Origin: Ignavibacteriales bacterium
GTDB lineage: Bacteria; Bacteroidota; Ignavibacteria; Ignavibacteriales; Ignavibacteriaceae
Direction: 5' to 3'
Assembly: GCA_015709675.1 (NCBI GenBank)
Contig: CP054182.1
Location: forward strand, 1,715,448-1,779,447
DNA length: 64,000 nt
Shown here: piece after piece, positions 36,342 to 45,432 of the stretch
How positions within the stretch are numbered: position 1 is the first letter of the stretch
Layout: every line of letters begins with the position of its first letter
Made by a program: the position numbers and the translations under genes
The notes under the pieces: generated by a model
The model's database searches: none
What the model saw: only the letters and a program-made list of their open reading frames with translations
What the model was told of the DNA's origin: nothing

Positions 36342-39300
36342 ATGAAAAAAATATCATATCACAGGCAGGCAGTTATCAGATTACTGCTGCTCTGCAGTCT
36401 GCTCATTTTAACCGGAAGTTATCAGGTAGACAGCGGTAAGAATGGAATTCTCAGGGTAACTTCAGAAGCGTTGAGTTATGTAATAAAAATAAACAACATA
36501 ACACTTCCGCTGGATAATAACGGGGGGATTGGCGATGTGAGGTCGTTCAGCGGAGCGTACTATGACGGTAAAAGATTTCTTTTCTCAGGCGGATTTTATC
36601 TTTCAGGTCTATCAGATGGAGAGATGTGGGGCAATGGTTATTTCACAGCCGCACGTGTTCAGGATTATCTTCCCGGACCTGTTGGTTCAGACCCTAAGGA
36701 TCCTAAGAACAGATTATATGTTATCACAAGCTTGGATCTCCCATTTGGTGATGCCTGGCAGCTCTGGAGGGATGCAGTATCGCTTGGCGCTGATTTTTAC
36801 GATGGCAACGGTGACGGGAAATATGAGCCGGTTGATCTGAACGGCAACGGCAGGTGGGACACGGATGAAGACAGGCCCGATATTATCGGTGATATAACCG
36901 CCTGGTGCGTAACTAATGACGCAGTAATACCAGGGCTTCGCAGGTTTACTGATGTTTCCCCCCGTGGTATTGAAATTCAGCAGACCGTTTTTGGTTTCGC
37001 TGCCCGGAATGAACTGGATGATATTTTATATATACGCTACCGGATTATCAATAAAGGTACCTTTGCTCCCCGTTTTGATTCTGTCTATTTCAGTCTTGGG
37101 CTTGAGCCGGAAGTCGGAACGTATTACAATGATCTGACCGGATCAGATACGCTGCTTTCGGGGGCATACGCCTATGACAACGGCCCTGATCCTGATTATG
37201 GAAATAATTCTCCGACATTCTTTGCGGGATTTGTTCAGGGTCCGCCGGCATATATTCCAGGGGAAACATTTATTGACGCAAATAATAACGGAGTTTATGA
37301 TATTGGTGAGAACTCACTTTCCTCGGCAGTGAACTTTAAGGGGGGAATTATGAAAACAGATACATTGCCCGGAGCCAAAAATTTATTAATGACATCATTT
37401 ACTACAACTAATAATTACCATAACTATGGCATGATGCCCAATACCCGGCATGAACTGAGATATTATCAGACCGGAGGTTTGCGGAAGGATGGCAATCAGG
37501 TTATTCCATGCACATGGTGGGAGGGCAATGGCAGCCAAAAACCGGATGAATGCGGTTTGTGGAATCCAAAGTTCTTACACTCGGGTGATCCGGTAGCAGG
37601 CACAGGATGGATAAACACCTATCAGATTGATCAGACAATGATGGTTACAACAGGCACGTTTACTCTTCATAAAGACCAGCCGGTGGATATAGTTGCAGCG
37701 TATGTGGTAGGAAGATCTCCTGTAAGCAGTCTCCTGAGCGTGAACGCAGCAAAAAAGATTGCGGGATTTGCGAAGAACCTGTGGGAAAATCAGCGTTCAG
37801 ATAATACCAGGCCTGATGATATTACTGTGGACGTCCGTACCGGAGACGGATTTATTGATCTTACCTGGAATACTGCCGGTCTGGTTAATTATCAGGGAAT
37901 TGATTCGGTCTTTGACAAAAACAAAAAACTTCATGCATTTTTTGTTACCGGTCTTCGTACTAACAATGTTGCAGCATCAATCAGCGGTGCAGCAAATGCA
38001 AAGGAACTGGCACGGTATGCTGTTAAAAACAACATTCATGCATTACTGCAAAAGCAGTCACATGGCGGTTTTATAACATATTTCGAACGCCCCTCAGAAG
38101 AATTTCTGCTTGATACTCTTATATATAGTAAACCGGATGAGGGGAGAATTCGGCTGCGCATAACCGAGGACCCGTTTACCTCATCACCCCTTATTAAAGG
38201 GAAGGAGTACTATTTTACTATTACTTCCATTCTGCTTGATCATAACCGGATATATAATCAGGCGACAGGAACTTACGGTCCGGCGGGGGATTATATTGAC
38301 ACGATGCGAAATGCGGTTTCAGAGTATCAATCGTCCATCATCAGGGTGGTTTACGGCTCTGATTTGTATGAACCTGCTGCCCTCACCGGTCAAAGCAGCC
38401 GTTCATCAGGATTCGCCGGAACCGGAGGAGTAAAATTCCTCACGGTTAATAGCAACGAACTTACTGGTGACACTTATACGGTTGAATTCAAAAGCGATAC
38501 CACTACCGCTCCTTACTCAGCTTCTTACTCACTCAGGAATAACAGAACCGGTGAGTATCTGATCAGCGACTCTAAATCCTATAACTTTGATACAACAGAC
38601 TATTCAGGAAAACTAACCGAGGGTTTTCTTCTGAAAGTAAAAAATGTTACGCCGTTGGTTGCAAATGTAACTCAGCAGACATATACCCCAGCGGAGAATA
38701 AATGGTTTAAAAATCTTGATCTGACCCATAATAATCATGGCGCCGAATATTGCGGAAAGGATATCACAGGAATAGACGGCAGCGGAATGTTTGGTAACAA
38801 GCAATCAACCATCATGAAAGCAAACCTCCTCCGGGCGATTGAAGTCCGGTTTGGTCAGCCGGGTAAGGCATACCGTTATATGAATGGATTTGTGGGCACT
38901 TCTGCAAACTCAAGAAGAAATACATACCGGTATGCGGCAGGAATCCGCCCGATAGATACCCTTTCCTCCCGCGGCGGTGCTATGGGTAAGTATGGAATTG
39001 GTTATGTTGATGTGCCATTTCAGGTATGGGTAAAGGATTCCGTTTATGGTGAGGAAAGACAGCTTGCAGCCGGCTTTGTTGAAAAATCAACAACCTGGTT
39101 TGGCGGTAATCCCGATGGCAGCTGGTTTCCGGGAACAGATGTAACCTCATCATTGGAAGCAATCATTGTCTTTGATGCTGATTATGACCCTGCAGGCAGT
39201 CAGATTGAATATACCGGAGGAGTGTTCGGAACGGACAGTGCATGGGCAGACCTCCGGGGATATCAATTCCCTCCAGGTGCTGCAACAGTCACCGATGAGC

Positions 39301-39827
39301 AGAAGCGCATTGCTGCCTCACCGCTGTTTAATGCGATGTATGTTATAGGACTGAGTGCACTTACTCCAACGAGTACCTTTACTCCCGGAGATATCTTCAG
39401 AGTGCCGGTCGCGGTGTATCCCTATACCGATGATGATGTATATACCTTTTCAACAAGAAAAGGAGGAGACCTGACTCTTGAGGAAAAGAAGGAATTATTC
39501 GAAAAAGTGAATGTATTCCCGAATCCGTTTTTTGCCAATAATACCAGATTCAGCCATGAGAATCCCAGAACGGCGGAAGAATCGTTTGTAACATTTACCA
39601 ATCTTCCTGAAACAGTTACCATAAAGATATATACTCTTTCCGGCTCTCTGATAAGAACTCTGACAGAAGGTGATAAACAGGATGGCGCTTCATCCCCCTT
39701 CCTGCGCTGGGATCTGAAGAACCAGAGCGGCAGCCGTATTGCTTCAGGCATGTATCTGGCAATCGTGACAGCCCCTGGCTATGGAGAAAAACTGCTGAAA
39801 TTGGGGATCATCCAGCAGAAAAAATGA
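36342..39827 (+). CDS. Giant exported protein, paralogue family member 4
   Basis: 1161 residues; ATG 36342 has a GGAGGAAG site. Signal segment LLLLCSLLILTGSYQVDSG; the GDG motif after the signal in other members is replaced by VDSG. Acidic loop DGNGDGKYEPVDLNGNGRW, second loop DANNNGVYDIGE, FN3-like GDGFIDLTWNTAG, and a divergent sorting-like C-terminus (VFPNPFFANNT ... YGEKLLKLGI). It is the last member of the tandem family. Its central region differs most from the others, while the C-terminal ~180 residues are close to member 3. Confidence 0.8.
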   Translation: MKKISYHRQAVIRLLLLCSLLILTGSYQVDSGKNGILRVTSEALSYVIKINNITLPLDNNGGIGDVRSFSGAYYDGKRFLFSGGFYLSGLSDGEMWGNGYFTAARVQDYLPGPVGSDPKDPKNRLYVITSLDLPFGDAWQLWRDAVSLGADFYDGNGDGKYEPVDLNGNGRWDTDEDRPDIIGDITAWCVTNDAVIPGLRRFTDVSPRGIEIQQTVFGFAARNELDDILYIRYRIINKGTFAPRFDSVYFSLGLEPEVGTYYNDLTGSDTLLSGAYAYDNGPDPDYGNNSPTFFAGFVQGPPAYIPGETFIDANNNGVYDIGENSLSSAVNFKGGIMKTDTLPGAKNLLMTSFTTTNNYHNYGMMPNTRHELRYYQTGGLRKDGNQVIPCTWWEGNGSQKPDECGLWNPKFLHSGDPVAGTGWINTYQIDQTMMVTTGTFTLHKDQPVDIVAAYVVGRSPVSSLLSVNAAKKIAGFAKNLWENQRSDNTRPDDITVDVRTGDGFIDLTWNTAGLVNYQGIDSVFDKNKKLHAFFVTGLRTNNVAASISGAANAKELARYAVKNNIHALLQKQSHGGFITYFERPSEEFLLDTLIYSKPDEGRIRLRITEDPFTSSPLIKGKEYYFTITSILLDHNRIYNQATGTYGPAGDYIDTMRNAVSEYQSSIIRVVYGSDLYEPAALTGQSSRSSGFAGTGGVKFLTVNSNELTGDTYTVEFKSDTTTAPYSASYSLRNNRTGEYLISDSKSYNFDTTDYSGKLTEGFLLKVKNVTPLVANVTQQTYTPAENKWFKNLDLTHNNHGAEYCGKDITGIDGSGMFGNKQSTIMKANLLRAIEVRFGQPGKAYRYMNGFVGTSANSRRNTYRYAAGIRPIDTLSSRGGAMGKYGIGYVDVPFQVWVKDSVYGEERQLAAGFVEKSTTWFGGNPDGSWFPGTDVTSSLEAIIVFDADYDPAGSQIEYTGGVFGTDSAWADLRGYQFPPGAATVTDEQKRIAASPLFNAMYVIGLSALTPTSTFTPGDIFRVPVAVYPYTDDDVYTFSTRKGGDLTLEEKKELFEKVNVFPNPFFANNTRFSHENPRTAEESFVTFTNLPETVTIKIYTLSGSLIRTLTEGDKQDGASSPFLRWDLKNQSGSRIASGMYLAIVTAPGYGEKLLKLGIIQQKK
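39291..39474 (+). repeat. ~180-bp tract near-identical to 35637-35820
   Basis: Partner of the tract in member 3, same orientation. It codes for the segment around IAASPLFNAMYVIGLSAL and the following PGDIFRVPVAVYPYT. Confidence 0.75.
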
Positions 39828-39890
39828 AAATTGCAGGAAATTAAACTTCAGTGAGATAATTCAAATGTCAGAAAACTAACGGACCCTAAA

Positions 39891-39929
39891 GTGTCCTTAT
39901 TGTCGTGGCTGTCCTTATTGTCCTTGCTT
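39891..39929. repeat. Degenerate 9-bp periodic repeat in paralogue spacers
   Basis: GTCCTTATT-like units repeat with 9-bp spacing here. Related stretches occur in the two preceding spacers at 32542-32572 and about 36226-36254. A stop codon lies in frame just before it, so it is not part of a gene. Confidence 0.6.
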
Positions 39930-39960
39930 CTCATAATTGCCTGCTCCCTGAAATTGATCC

Positions 39961-39988
39961 TCCCCGGCGGCTGCCCGGCTGCCGGGGA
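39961..39988 (+). terminator. Possible terminator after the giant paralogue cluster
   Basis: TCCCCGGC (39961-39968) pairs with GCCGGGGA (39981-39988), followed by ATTTTCTC. Stem is good; T-tract short. Confidence 0.5.
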
Positions 39989-40065
39989 ATTTTCTCCTGC
40001 ACCCCCCTTTGTGCTCAATCAGCAATATTTTTCTCCGTAAATTTGAAAAAACAGTACAGAGATTT

Positions 40066-41445
40066 ATGAAAAACGTGTTACTTCTGCTGATCTTTCTTTG
40101 CACTGTGCCGCTTTCTGCCCAGAACGGTACGTTCAGAATAGATTTTGATTACGCCCGGTTTTATTACAGCGATTCAGCCGGATACCTTGAAATTTACTAC
40201 TCTTTCATGCAGGCGGGGCTTACCCGTGAAATGCAGGATACCTCCGTGGTCATTCGAGGGTTTCTCGATATTAAAATTACCGGTATTACCGATAAGGAAT
40301 TTGAATTCTCAAAGGAATACCAGTTCAGGAATGCCTACGCCAAAGCTGATTCCGCCTCCATTTCCGGCTCCCTGATGGGAGTTTTGGGATATGTGCTTCC
40401 CTTCGGAGAGTATAAATTATCGCTCGGCGCCCGCGATGCCACTAATGCTGAATTTAAGGCCTCCTATGAGTATGAAGTTCATATTCATCCGCTGCCTGAA
40501 AACCTTTTTACCATCAGTGATATCCAGCTCGCCTCTAATATCAAGAAAGGGGAGGATGAAAGTTCCCTCTTTTATAAGAACACCTATGAGGTGACCCCGA
40601 ATCCGACCCTGCTTTTTGGTGAGTCACTGCCGGTTCTTTATTACTACACGGAGTTTTATAATCTTGATAAAAATGTACAGTCTGATGTTCTGAAAATTGA
40701 GCAGAATATCATCAATGCGAAAGACCAGTTCGTGTACCGCAAATCAAAATATACCCGCAGATCGAACCCCTCCATTGTAGAGGCAGGCGCCATTAATATT
40801 TATAAATATCCCTCAGGGGCATATACCCTGGTGCTGAGTATCTCTGATACGGTTTCGAACAATAAGGCGCTGGTTCAGAAGCGGTTCTTTATTTATAATC
40901 CGTCGGTGATTGATACTTCATCACAATACAGCGCTGATCTGGATTTTTATTCCTCTGAATTCAGCGGGATGAGTGATGAAGAGGTTGAGATGTCATTCAA
41001 ATATGTAAGATATATTTGCGGCAAGGATGAACTGAGCCGCTGGCAGAGTCTTACAACCGTGGATGCAAAAAAGAATTTCCTCTATAATTTCTGGAAATCA
41101 CGCGACAATATCCCCGAGACTCCTGAAAATGAGTACAAAAAAGAATATTACCGCCGCATTAATTACGCCAATGATCATTATAAATCATTCCAGAAAAAAG
41201 GGTGGGAAACTGACCGGGGAAGAATTCATCTGAGCTATGGCGAACCGAGTGAAATTGAGCGGTTCCCCAATCAGGTGGATACCAAACCCTATGAAGTCTG
41301 GACCTATCATAATATTGAAGGAGGCGTGATATTTGTGTTCGGTGATCTTACCGGGTATGCTGATTATACGCTCCTTCACTCAACACATCGCGGAGAACTC
41401 CGGGATGAAAACTGGCTCAGAAGAATTCAGTCCCTGAATAAGTAA
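40066..41445 (+). CDS. GWxTD domain-containing exported protein
   Basis: 459 residues from ATG 40066, picked because a signal peptide (MKNVLLLLIFLCTVPLSAQ) starts there; the frame is open upstream to 40009. Residues ~20-290 are a beta-rich N-terminal region. The C-terminal ~130 residues contain the GWxTD motif (KGWETDRGRIHLSYGEP) with FWKSRD and YRRINYAND before it and PYEVWTYHN after. This domain is common in Bacteroidota and relatives; its function is not established. The acyltransferase gene starts 4 bp after its stop, so this gene probably heads the envelope operon. Confidence 0.85.
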   Translation: MKNVLLLLIFLCTVPLSAQNGTFRIDFDYARFYYSDSAGYLEIYYSFMQAGLTREMQDTSVVIRGFLDIKITGITDKEFEFSKEYQFRNAYAKADSASISGSLMGVLGYVLPFGEYKLSLGARDATNAEFKASYEYEVHIHPLPENLFTISDIQLASNIKKGEDESSLFYKNTYEVTPNPTLLFGESLPVLYYYTEFYNLDKNVQSDVLKIEQNIINAKDQFVYRKSKYTRRSNPSIVEAGAINIYKYPSGAYTLVLSISDTVSNNKALVQKRFFIYNPSVIDTSSQYSADLDFYSSEFSGMSDEEVEMSFKYVRYICGKDELSRWQSLTTVDAKKNFLYNFWKSRDNIPETPENEYKKEYYRRINYANDHYKSFQKKGWETDRGRIHLSYGEPSEIERFPNQVDTKPYEVWTYHNIEGGVIFVFGDLTGYADYTLLHSTHRGELRDENWLRRIQSLNK

Positions 41446-41449
41446 GCTC

Positions 41450-42319
41450 ATGAAAAACCGGCTGGAATATATACTATTCCGCTCCCTCAGCCGCCTTTTC
41501 TGCTTTGCGGGTCTGGGCTTTGCAAGAAAGTTTTCGCATGTGATTGCTTTGCTTTTTTACTATGTGATTCCCATCCGGAAATCCGTGGTGAAAAAGAACC
41601 TGGCAATTGCGTTTCCCGATGCATCACCGGAGGAAAGGGAGAGGATTGCGTTCGGCTCGTACAAAAGTTTTGCCCGGTCGCTTGTTGAGATTCTTATGAT
41701 GCCTGAACTGACAGAGGAATCAGTAAAAAAACTGGTTGCATCCGATTCGGTCGGCATGATCAGACAGAAGTTTGAAGAGGGGAAAGGTGTAATCCTGCTC
41801 ACGGCACACTACGGCAACTGGGAGTATTCCGCTCTCGCGATTGGCATATATACAGGAATTCCTCTCTATGTGGTTACCAAAAGCCAGCGAAATCCTTTCG
41901 TGAATGACTGGATGAACCGCTATCGTGCAAAATTCGGAAATGTTATTGTGCCGCTTGGTGCCTCCATAAAACTTGTCTTCAAACAGTTGTACGATAAAAA
42001 AGTAATTGCCATGGTAGCCGATCAGCGCGGTCCCTCTGACGGAATCAAAATGGATTTTATGGGGAGGGAGACCAGAGTCTATGCCGGCCCCGCTTCCCTT
42101 TCCATTAAGACAGGAGCGCCAATCCTGATGGGCTTTATCGAAAGGCAGCCCGATGATTCATACCGGATGGAGTTTCAGGAAATTTCAAAAGAAGGTCTGC
42201 CTGAAAATTTTGATGCAGCTACTGCCGAACTGACCCGGCGGCATATTTCCATTCTTGAAGATCAGCTCCGTAAAAAACCGGAAGACTGGCTCTGGATGCA
42301 CAACCGGTGGAAATACTGA
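41450..42319 (+). CDS. Lipid A acyltransferase (LpxL/HtrB-like)
   Basis: 289 residues. The family catalytic motif H-x4-E is present as HYGNWEY, with a hydrophobic N-terminal helix (LFCFAGLGFARKFSHVIALLFYYV). LpxL-type enzymes add a secondary acyl chain to lipid A precursor at the inner membrane. VADQRGPSDG and the C-terminal WLWMHNRWKY are typical too. The GT9 gene overlaps its 3' end by 13 bp, consistent with a lipopolysaccharide-related operon. Confidence 0.88.
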   Translation: MKNRLEYILFRSLSRLFCFAGLGFARKFSHVIALLFYYVIPIRKSVVKKNLAIAFPDASPEERERIAFGSYKSFARSLVEILMMPELTEESVKKLVASDSVGMIRQKFEEGKGVILLTAHYGNWEYSALAIGIYTGIPLYVVTKSQRNPFVNDWMNRYRAKFGNVIVPLGASIKLVFKQLYDKKVIAMVADQRGPSDGIKMDFMGRETRVYAGPASLSIKTGAPILMGFIERQPDDSYRMEFQEISKEGLPENFDAATAELTRRHISILEDQLRKKPEDWLWMHNRWKY

Positions 42320-43338
42320 AAAAAAGAATTCTTGTAATTCAGACAGCTTTTTTAGGGGATTGTCTTCTTACGGTACCTTTTTTACTCCGTCTCCGGATTC
42401 AGAATCCGGAAGCAGAGATATCACTCGTTACTTCAGCCAAAACCGGTCAGGTTTTTTCTTCCTTAAAGTGCATTGACGCGCTTTATATTCTTGATAAAAG
42501 AGGAAAACATAAATCCCTGCTGAGAACGATCGAATTCGCTGAAGAGATTTCCCGGATTCCGTTTGACCGGCTTTATTCGCTTCACCGGTCATTCCGGACG
42601 ACGTTGTTTTCATTTTTTGTGAAAGCCGAGGAAAAACTGGGATTTGAAAATGCTTCGCTTTCGTTTTTGTATAATCTGAGAGTGCCCTATAAAACCCATG
42701 TACACGAAATTGACCGCAATCTCGCCTTTTTAGGAGAAGAGGGTTTTGAACTGGACCAGACTCCGGAAGAGTTTTTTTCATTTACCGGGGAGCAGGAAAC
42801 GAAGGTCCGGGACCAGATTGCCAGTATTGGCGCGGAGGATGGAAAACTGATTGCCATTGCTCCCGGCTCCGTCTGGGAGACAAAACGCTATCCCGCGGAG
42901 TATTTCAGGGAAATTGCATCCGTTCTGGTTAACCGGGGCTGCAAAATAGCCATTATCGGGGGAGTGGAGGAGTCTGAACTGGCAGAGCGCATTTTATCGG
43001 GGGCTCAGAGTCAAAATATCTTTAATTTGTGCGGCGTTTTTAACATTTTAGAGAGCATTCTTTTTCTAAAGAAAGCAAGAATGCTTCTTTGCAACGACAG
43101 CGCGCCGGTTCACCTGGGCTTTCTGGCAGGAACACCGGTGCTTGAGATTTACTGTTCCACTGTGCCTGATTTCGGGTTTTATCCATATGGGAAAAACTCA
43201 GGATATATATCGGCGGCACTCACCTGCAAGCCGTGCGGCATTCACGGCCACAGGGCATGCCCGGTCGGCACGTTTGATTGTGCCGTAAGAGTAACACCGC
43301 AGATGGTGCTTGACAGGATTGATAAAGAATTTCTATGA
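42307..43338 (+). CDS. Glycosyltransferase family 9 (heptosyltransferase-like)
   Basis: 343 residues, starting with GTG 42307 inside the acyltransferase gene; no ATG is available before the first strand (ILVIQTAFLGDCLLTVPFL). Family features: N-terminal FLGDCLLTVP, IAPGSVWETKRYP, and C-terminal NDSAPVHLGFLAGTPVLEIY. GT9 enzymes move heptose from ADP-heptose to LPS core; the actual sugar is unknown. A Cys-rich tail (CKPCGIHGHRACPVGTFDC) matches the family's WaaF/RfaF-like end. It overlaps the sua5 start by ATGA. Confidence 0.88.
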   Translation: MEILKKRILVIQTAFLGDCLLTVPFLLRLRIQNPEAEISLVTSAKTGQVFSSLKCIDALYILDKRGKHKSLLRTIEFAEEISRIPFDRLYSLHRSFRTTLFSFFVKAEEKLGFENASLSFLYNLRVPYKTHVHEIDRNLAFLGEEGFELDQTPEEFFSFTGEQETKVRDQIASIGAEDGKLIAIAPGSVWETKRYPAEYFREIASVLVNRGCKIAIIGGVEESELAERILSGAQSQNIFNLCGVFNILESILFLKKARMLLCNDSAPVHLGFLAGTPVLEIYCSTVPDFGFYPYGKNSGYISAALTCKPCGIHGHRACPVGTFDCAVRVTPQMVLDRIDKEFL

Positions 43339-43988
43339 CTGAAAAATTACAGACAAAATCTATAAATATTGACGAGACTCCCGCGGAGGGAATAGAGCAG
43401 GCAGTCCGTGTGTTTTACGAAGGGGGAATTTTTATATATCCCACTGATACGATCTATGGCATCGGAGGAAATCCCTTTAACAATGAAGCCATGGAGAGGA
43501 TAACCATCCTGAAAAAGCGGGATGAAAAAAAGCATTATATCATGCTTGTCGGGAGTATTGAAACACTGCTCCGGTATGTTGATCTGAAAACCGAACAGCA
43601 TATGGATTTTCTGAACAGTCTCTGGCCAAATCCCATTTCTGTTATTCTCCGGCTGAATAAAAACACCAGGAATCTCTGGGGGCAGGAAGATGCCGCGTTC
43701 AGAATTCCGAATCACAATTTTTGCAGAAAACTTCTTAACACACTGAACACCCCCCTTATCTCCACCAGTGTAAATAAAAGCGGTGAACCCCCGCTGAATG
43801 ATTATTCACAGATCAGGGGGGGCTTTTCTGAACATACTGATTTGTTTCTTTACAGCACAGGTATTCAGCTTAATCAGAGTTCAACCCTCATCCGGCTTAC
43901 CGGAACGCATCCGGAACTGCTGCGTGAAGGAAAGGTGCCGTTCAGCGATATCCTCAGCAAATTTGAACTGGCAGGTTATCAGACATGA
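43335..43988 (+). CDS. Threonylcarbamoyl-AMP synthase (Sua5/YrdC family)
   Basis: 217 residues. Sua5/YrdC/YciO motifs: YPTDTIYGIGG, LKKRDEKKHYIMLV, SLWPNPISVIL, FRIPNHNFCR and STSVNKSGEPP. The enzyme makes threonylcarbamoyl-AMP from threonine, bicarbonate and ATP for the t6A37 modification of ANN-decoding tRNAs. No C-terminal Sua5 domain is present, so it is the short type. ATGA overlaps at both ends (with GT9 upstream and the M23 gene downstream) indicate tight coupling. Confidence 0.92.
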   Translation: MTEKLQTKSINIDETPAEGIEQAVRVFYEGGIFIYPTDTIYGIGGNPFNNEAMERITILKKRDEKKHYIMLVGSIETLLRYVDLKTEQHMDFLNSLWPNPISVILRLNKNTRNLWGQEDAAFRIPNHNFCRKLLNTLNTPLISTSVNKSGEPPLNDYSQIRGGFSEHTDLFLYSTGIQLNQSSTLIRLTGTHPELLREGKVPFSDILSKFELAGYQT

Positions 43989-44812
43989 CTAAGCTGTTTA
44001 AATTTCTAAAGGAATTCTGGGCACGCAACCGCTTTTCGGTTATGATTGTGCCCCGAGGTTCAGGAGGATTCATCAGGCCGCACAGTTTCAGCATGCTTGC
44101 TGTTTCTTCAGTTCTTGTTGTATATACAGCACTTATCCTGCTGGTTACCTATTTTCTTATCGTGAAAACCCCGGTGAAGGATTATGTGTTTGTTGATCCG
44201 CTCGGCTTTACCCGGGATGAGATTAAAGAGATAACCACGCTGAACAGCCGGGTGAACTCGCTGGTAAAGGAAGTTGATGAACTGAAACAGATTAACCAGA
44301 ATCTCCGTAATGCGATTCTGCGGGCTGATTCCAACGCGCTCCGATCCGTTGATTATAATGATCTCAGAAAGAAAACCGGGGGAAATCTTTTATATATCGT
44401 AACGCATCTGCTGCGCTCGGCCGGTTTCATCGCAGCGGATGACCCTGCCTTCAGGCGTCCCTCTGACGGAATAACCACGGATGAGTTTAAATCGGAATCG
44501 GGACATTTTGGCATGGACTTTTCCGTTAAAGAGGGGACACCGGTTTTTGCCTCGGCAAACGGCTACGTGGTTTTTTCAGGATATACCGTTGATGACGGTT
44601 ATATGATTATCCTCGCGCACCGGAATAATTTTATCACGGTATATAAACACTGCTCGGTACTGATAAAAAGACCCCGCGATAAAGTCTATCAGGGGGAGGT
44701 TATTGCTCTCAGCGGCAACTCAGGCCGGCTGAGTTACGGACCTCATCTGCATTTTGAATTATGGAAAGACGGATCAGCCCAGGATCCCCGTCACTACTTA
44801 CTTACAAACTAA
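43985..44812 (+). CDS. M23 (LytM) metallopeptidase with membrane anchor
   Basis: 275 residues. One N-terminal helix (ML AVSSVLVVYTALILLVTYFLIV region, residues ~35-58) anchors it, then a short coiled coil (LNSRVNSLVKEVDELKQINQ). The peptidase domain has both zinc motifs: HFGMD and PHLHFELW, so it should be active on peptidoglycan cross-bridges. Next to it, 10 bp after, is a bactofilin; this pair is frequent in bacteria and often acts in cell shape or local wall remodelling. Confidence 0.92.
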   Translation: MTKLFKFLKEFWARNRFSVMIVPRGSGGFIRPHSFSMLAVSSVLVVYTALILLVTYFLIVKTPVKDYVFVDPLGFTRDEIKEITTLNSRVNSLVKEVDELKQINQNLRNAILRADSNALRSVDYNDLRKKTGGNLLYIVTHLLRSAGFIAADDPAFRRPSDGITTDEFKSESGHFGMDFSVKEGTPVFASANGYVVFSGYTVDDGYMIILAHRNNFITVYKHCSVLIKRPRDKVYQGEVIALSGNSGRLSYGPHLHFELWKDGSAQDPRHYLLTN

Positions 44813-44822
44813 AAGGAGAAGA

Positions 44823-45200
44823 GTGAAAAACGATAAAAAAGGTGAGTCAGATTCAGGCGTAAGTATCATCAGCGTCGGGGTTGAAATAACCGGCGATATC
44901 ACAACCAGGGGAAGCGTCCGTGTTGACGGCAAGGTGCAGGGGAAGATTAAATCTGACGGCAATATTACTATTGGTGAGCGGGGGGAAGTTCATGGCGATA
45001 TTCACGCGATGAATATCACTATTAACGGCAAGGTAACCGGTTCAATCCATTCTCAGGAGAAACTGCACCTGGAGTCAAACGCTGCCGTTGCAGGAGATGT
45101 GTTCACCAGCAAACTGGTAATTGAAGAAGGAGCCCGCTTCCTTGGTAAAAGCTCTATGAACCAGAATAAGGAAAATCCGGATGCCCGTCAAGACTTCTGA
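44823..45200 (+). CDS. Bactofilin family cytoskeletal protein
   Basis: 125 residues from GTG 44823, supported by an AAAGGAG site; the open frame upstream overlaps the M23 gene. The core is a right-handed beta-helix of repeats (VGVEITGDITTRGSVRVDG, KIKSDGNITIGERGEVHGD, NITINGKVTGSIHSQEKL), the bactofilin (DUF583) fold that polymerises without nucleotide. The short flanks are polar and disordered-looking. Its pairing with the M23 peptidase suggests a scaffold for wall hydrolysis. AtpZ-like gene overlaps its 3' end by 20 bp. Confidence 0.9.
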   Translation: MKNDKKGESDSGVSIISVGVEITGDITTRGSVRVDGKVQGKIKSDGNITIGERGEVHGDIHAMNITINGKVTGSIHSQEKLHLESNAAVAGDVFTSKLVIEEGARFLGKSSMNQNKENPDARQDF

Positions 45201-45432
45201 GGGATGGCGTGAGGCAGGGCCGTATCTAAGTCTTGGCGTACAGCTTGCGGCAACCGTCCTCCTCCTTCTGTGGGGCGGGAAGTGGCTTGATGAAAAGTAT
45301 GGCACTGAGCCCTACTGGACCCTGGCAGGGGCATTTCTCGGAATTACTGTTGGGCTTTATAATCTGATTAAAACCGTGAATCACCTGGAAAAAATGCAGA
45401 AAAAGAATGATAAGTCGTCAGAAAATCGTTAA
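45181..45432 (+). CDS. AtpZ/AtpI-family ATP synthase accessory protein
   Basis: 83 residues, two transmembrane helices (GVQLAATVLLLLWGGKWLDEKYG and WTLAGAFLGITVGLYNLIKTV). The pattern with WLDEKYG between the helices matches the AtpZ/AtpI family that lies ahead of F-type ATP synthase operons and may help assemble the rotor or import Mg. It overlaps the bactofilin gene and is overlapped by the next membrane protein gene. Confidence 0.85.
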   Translation: MPVKTSEGWREAGPYLSLGVQLAATVLLLLWGGKWLDEKYGTEPYWTLAGAFLGITVGLYNLIKTVNHLEKMQKKNDKSSENR

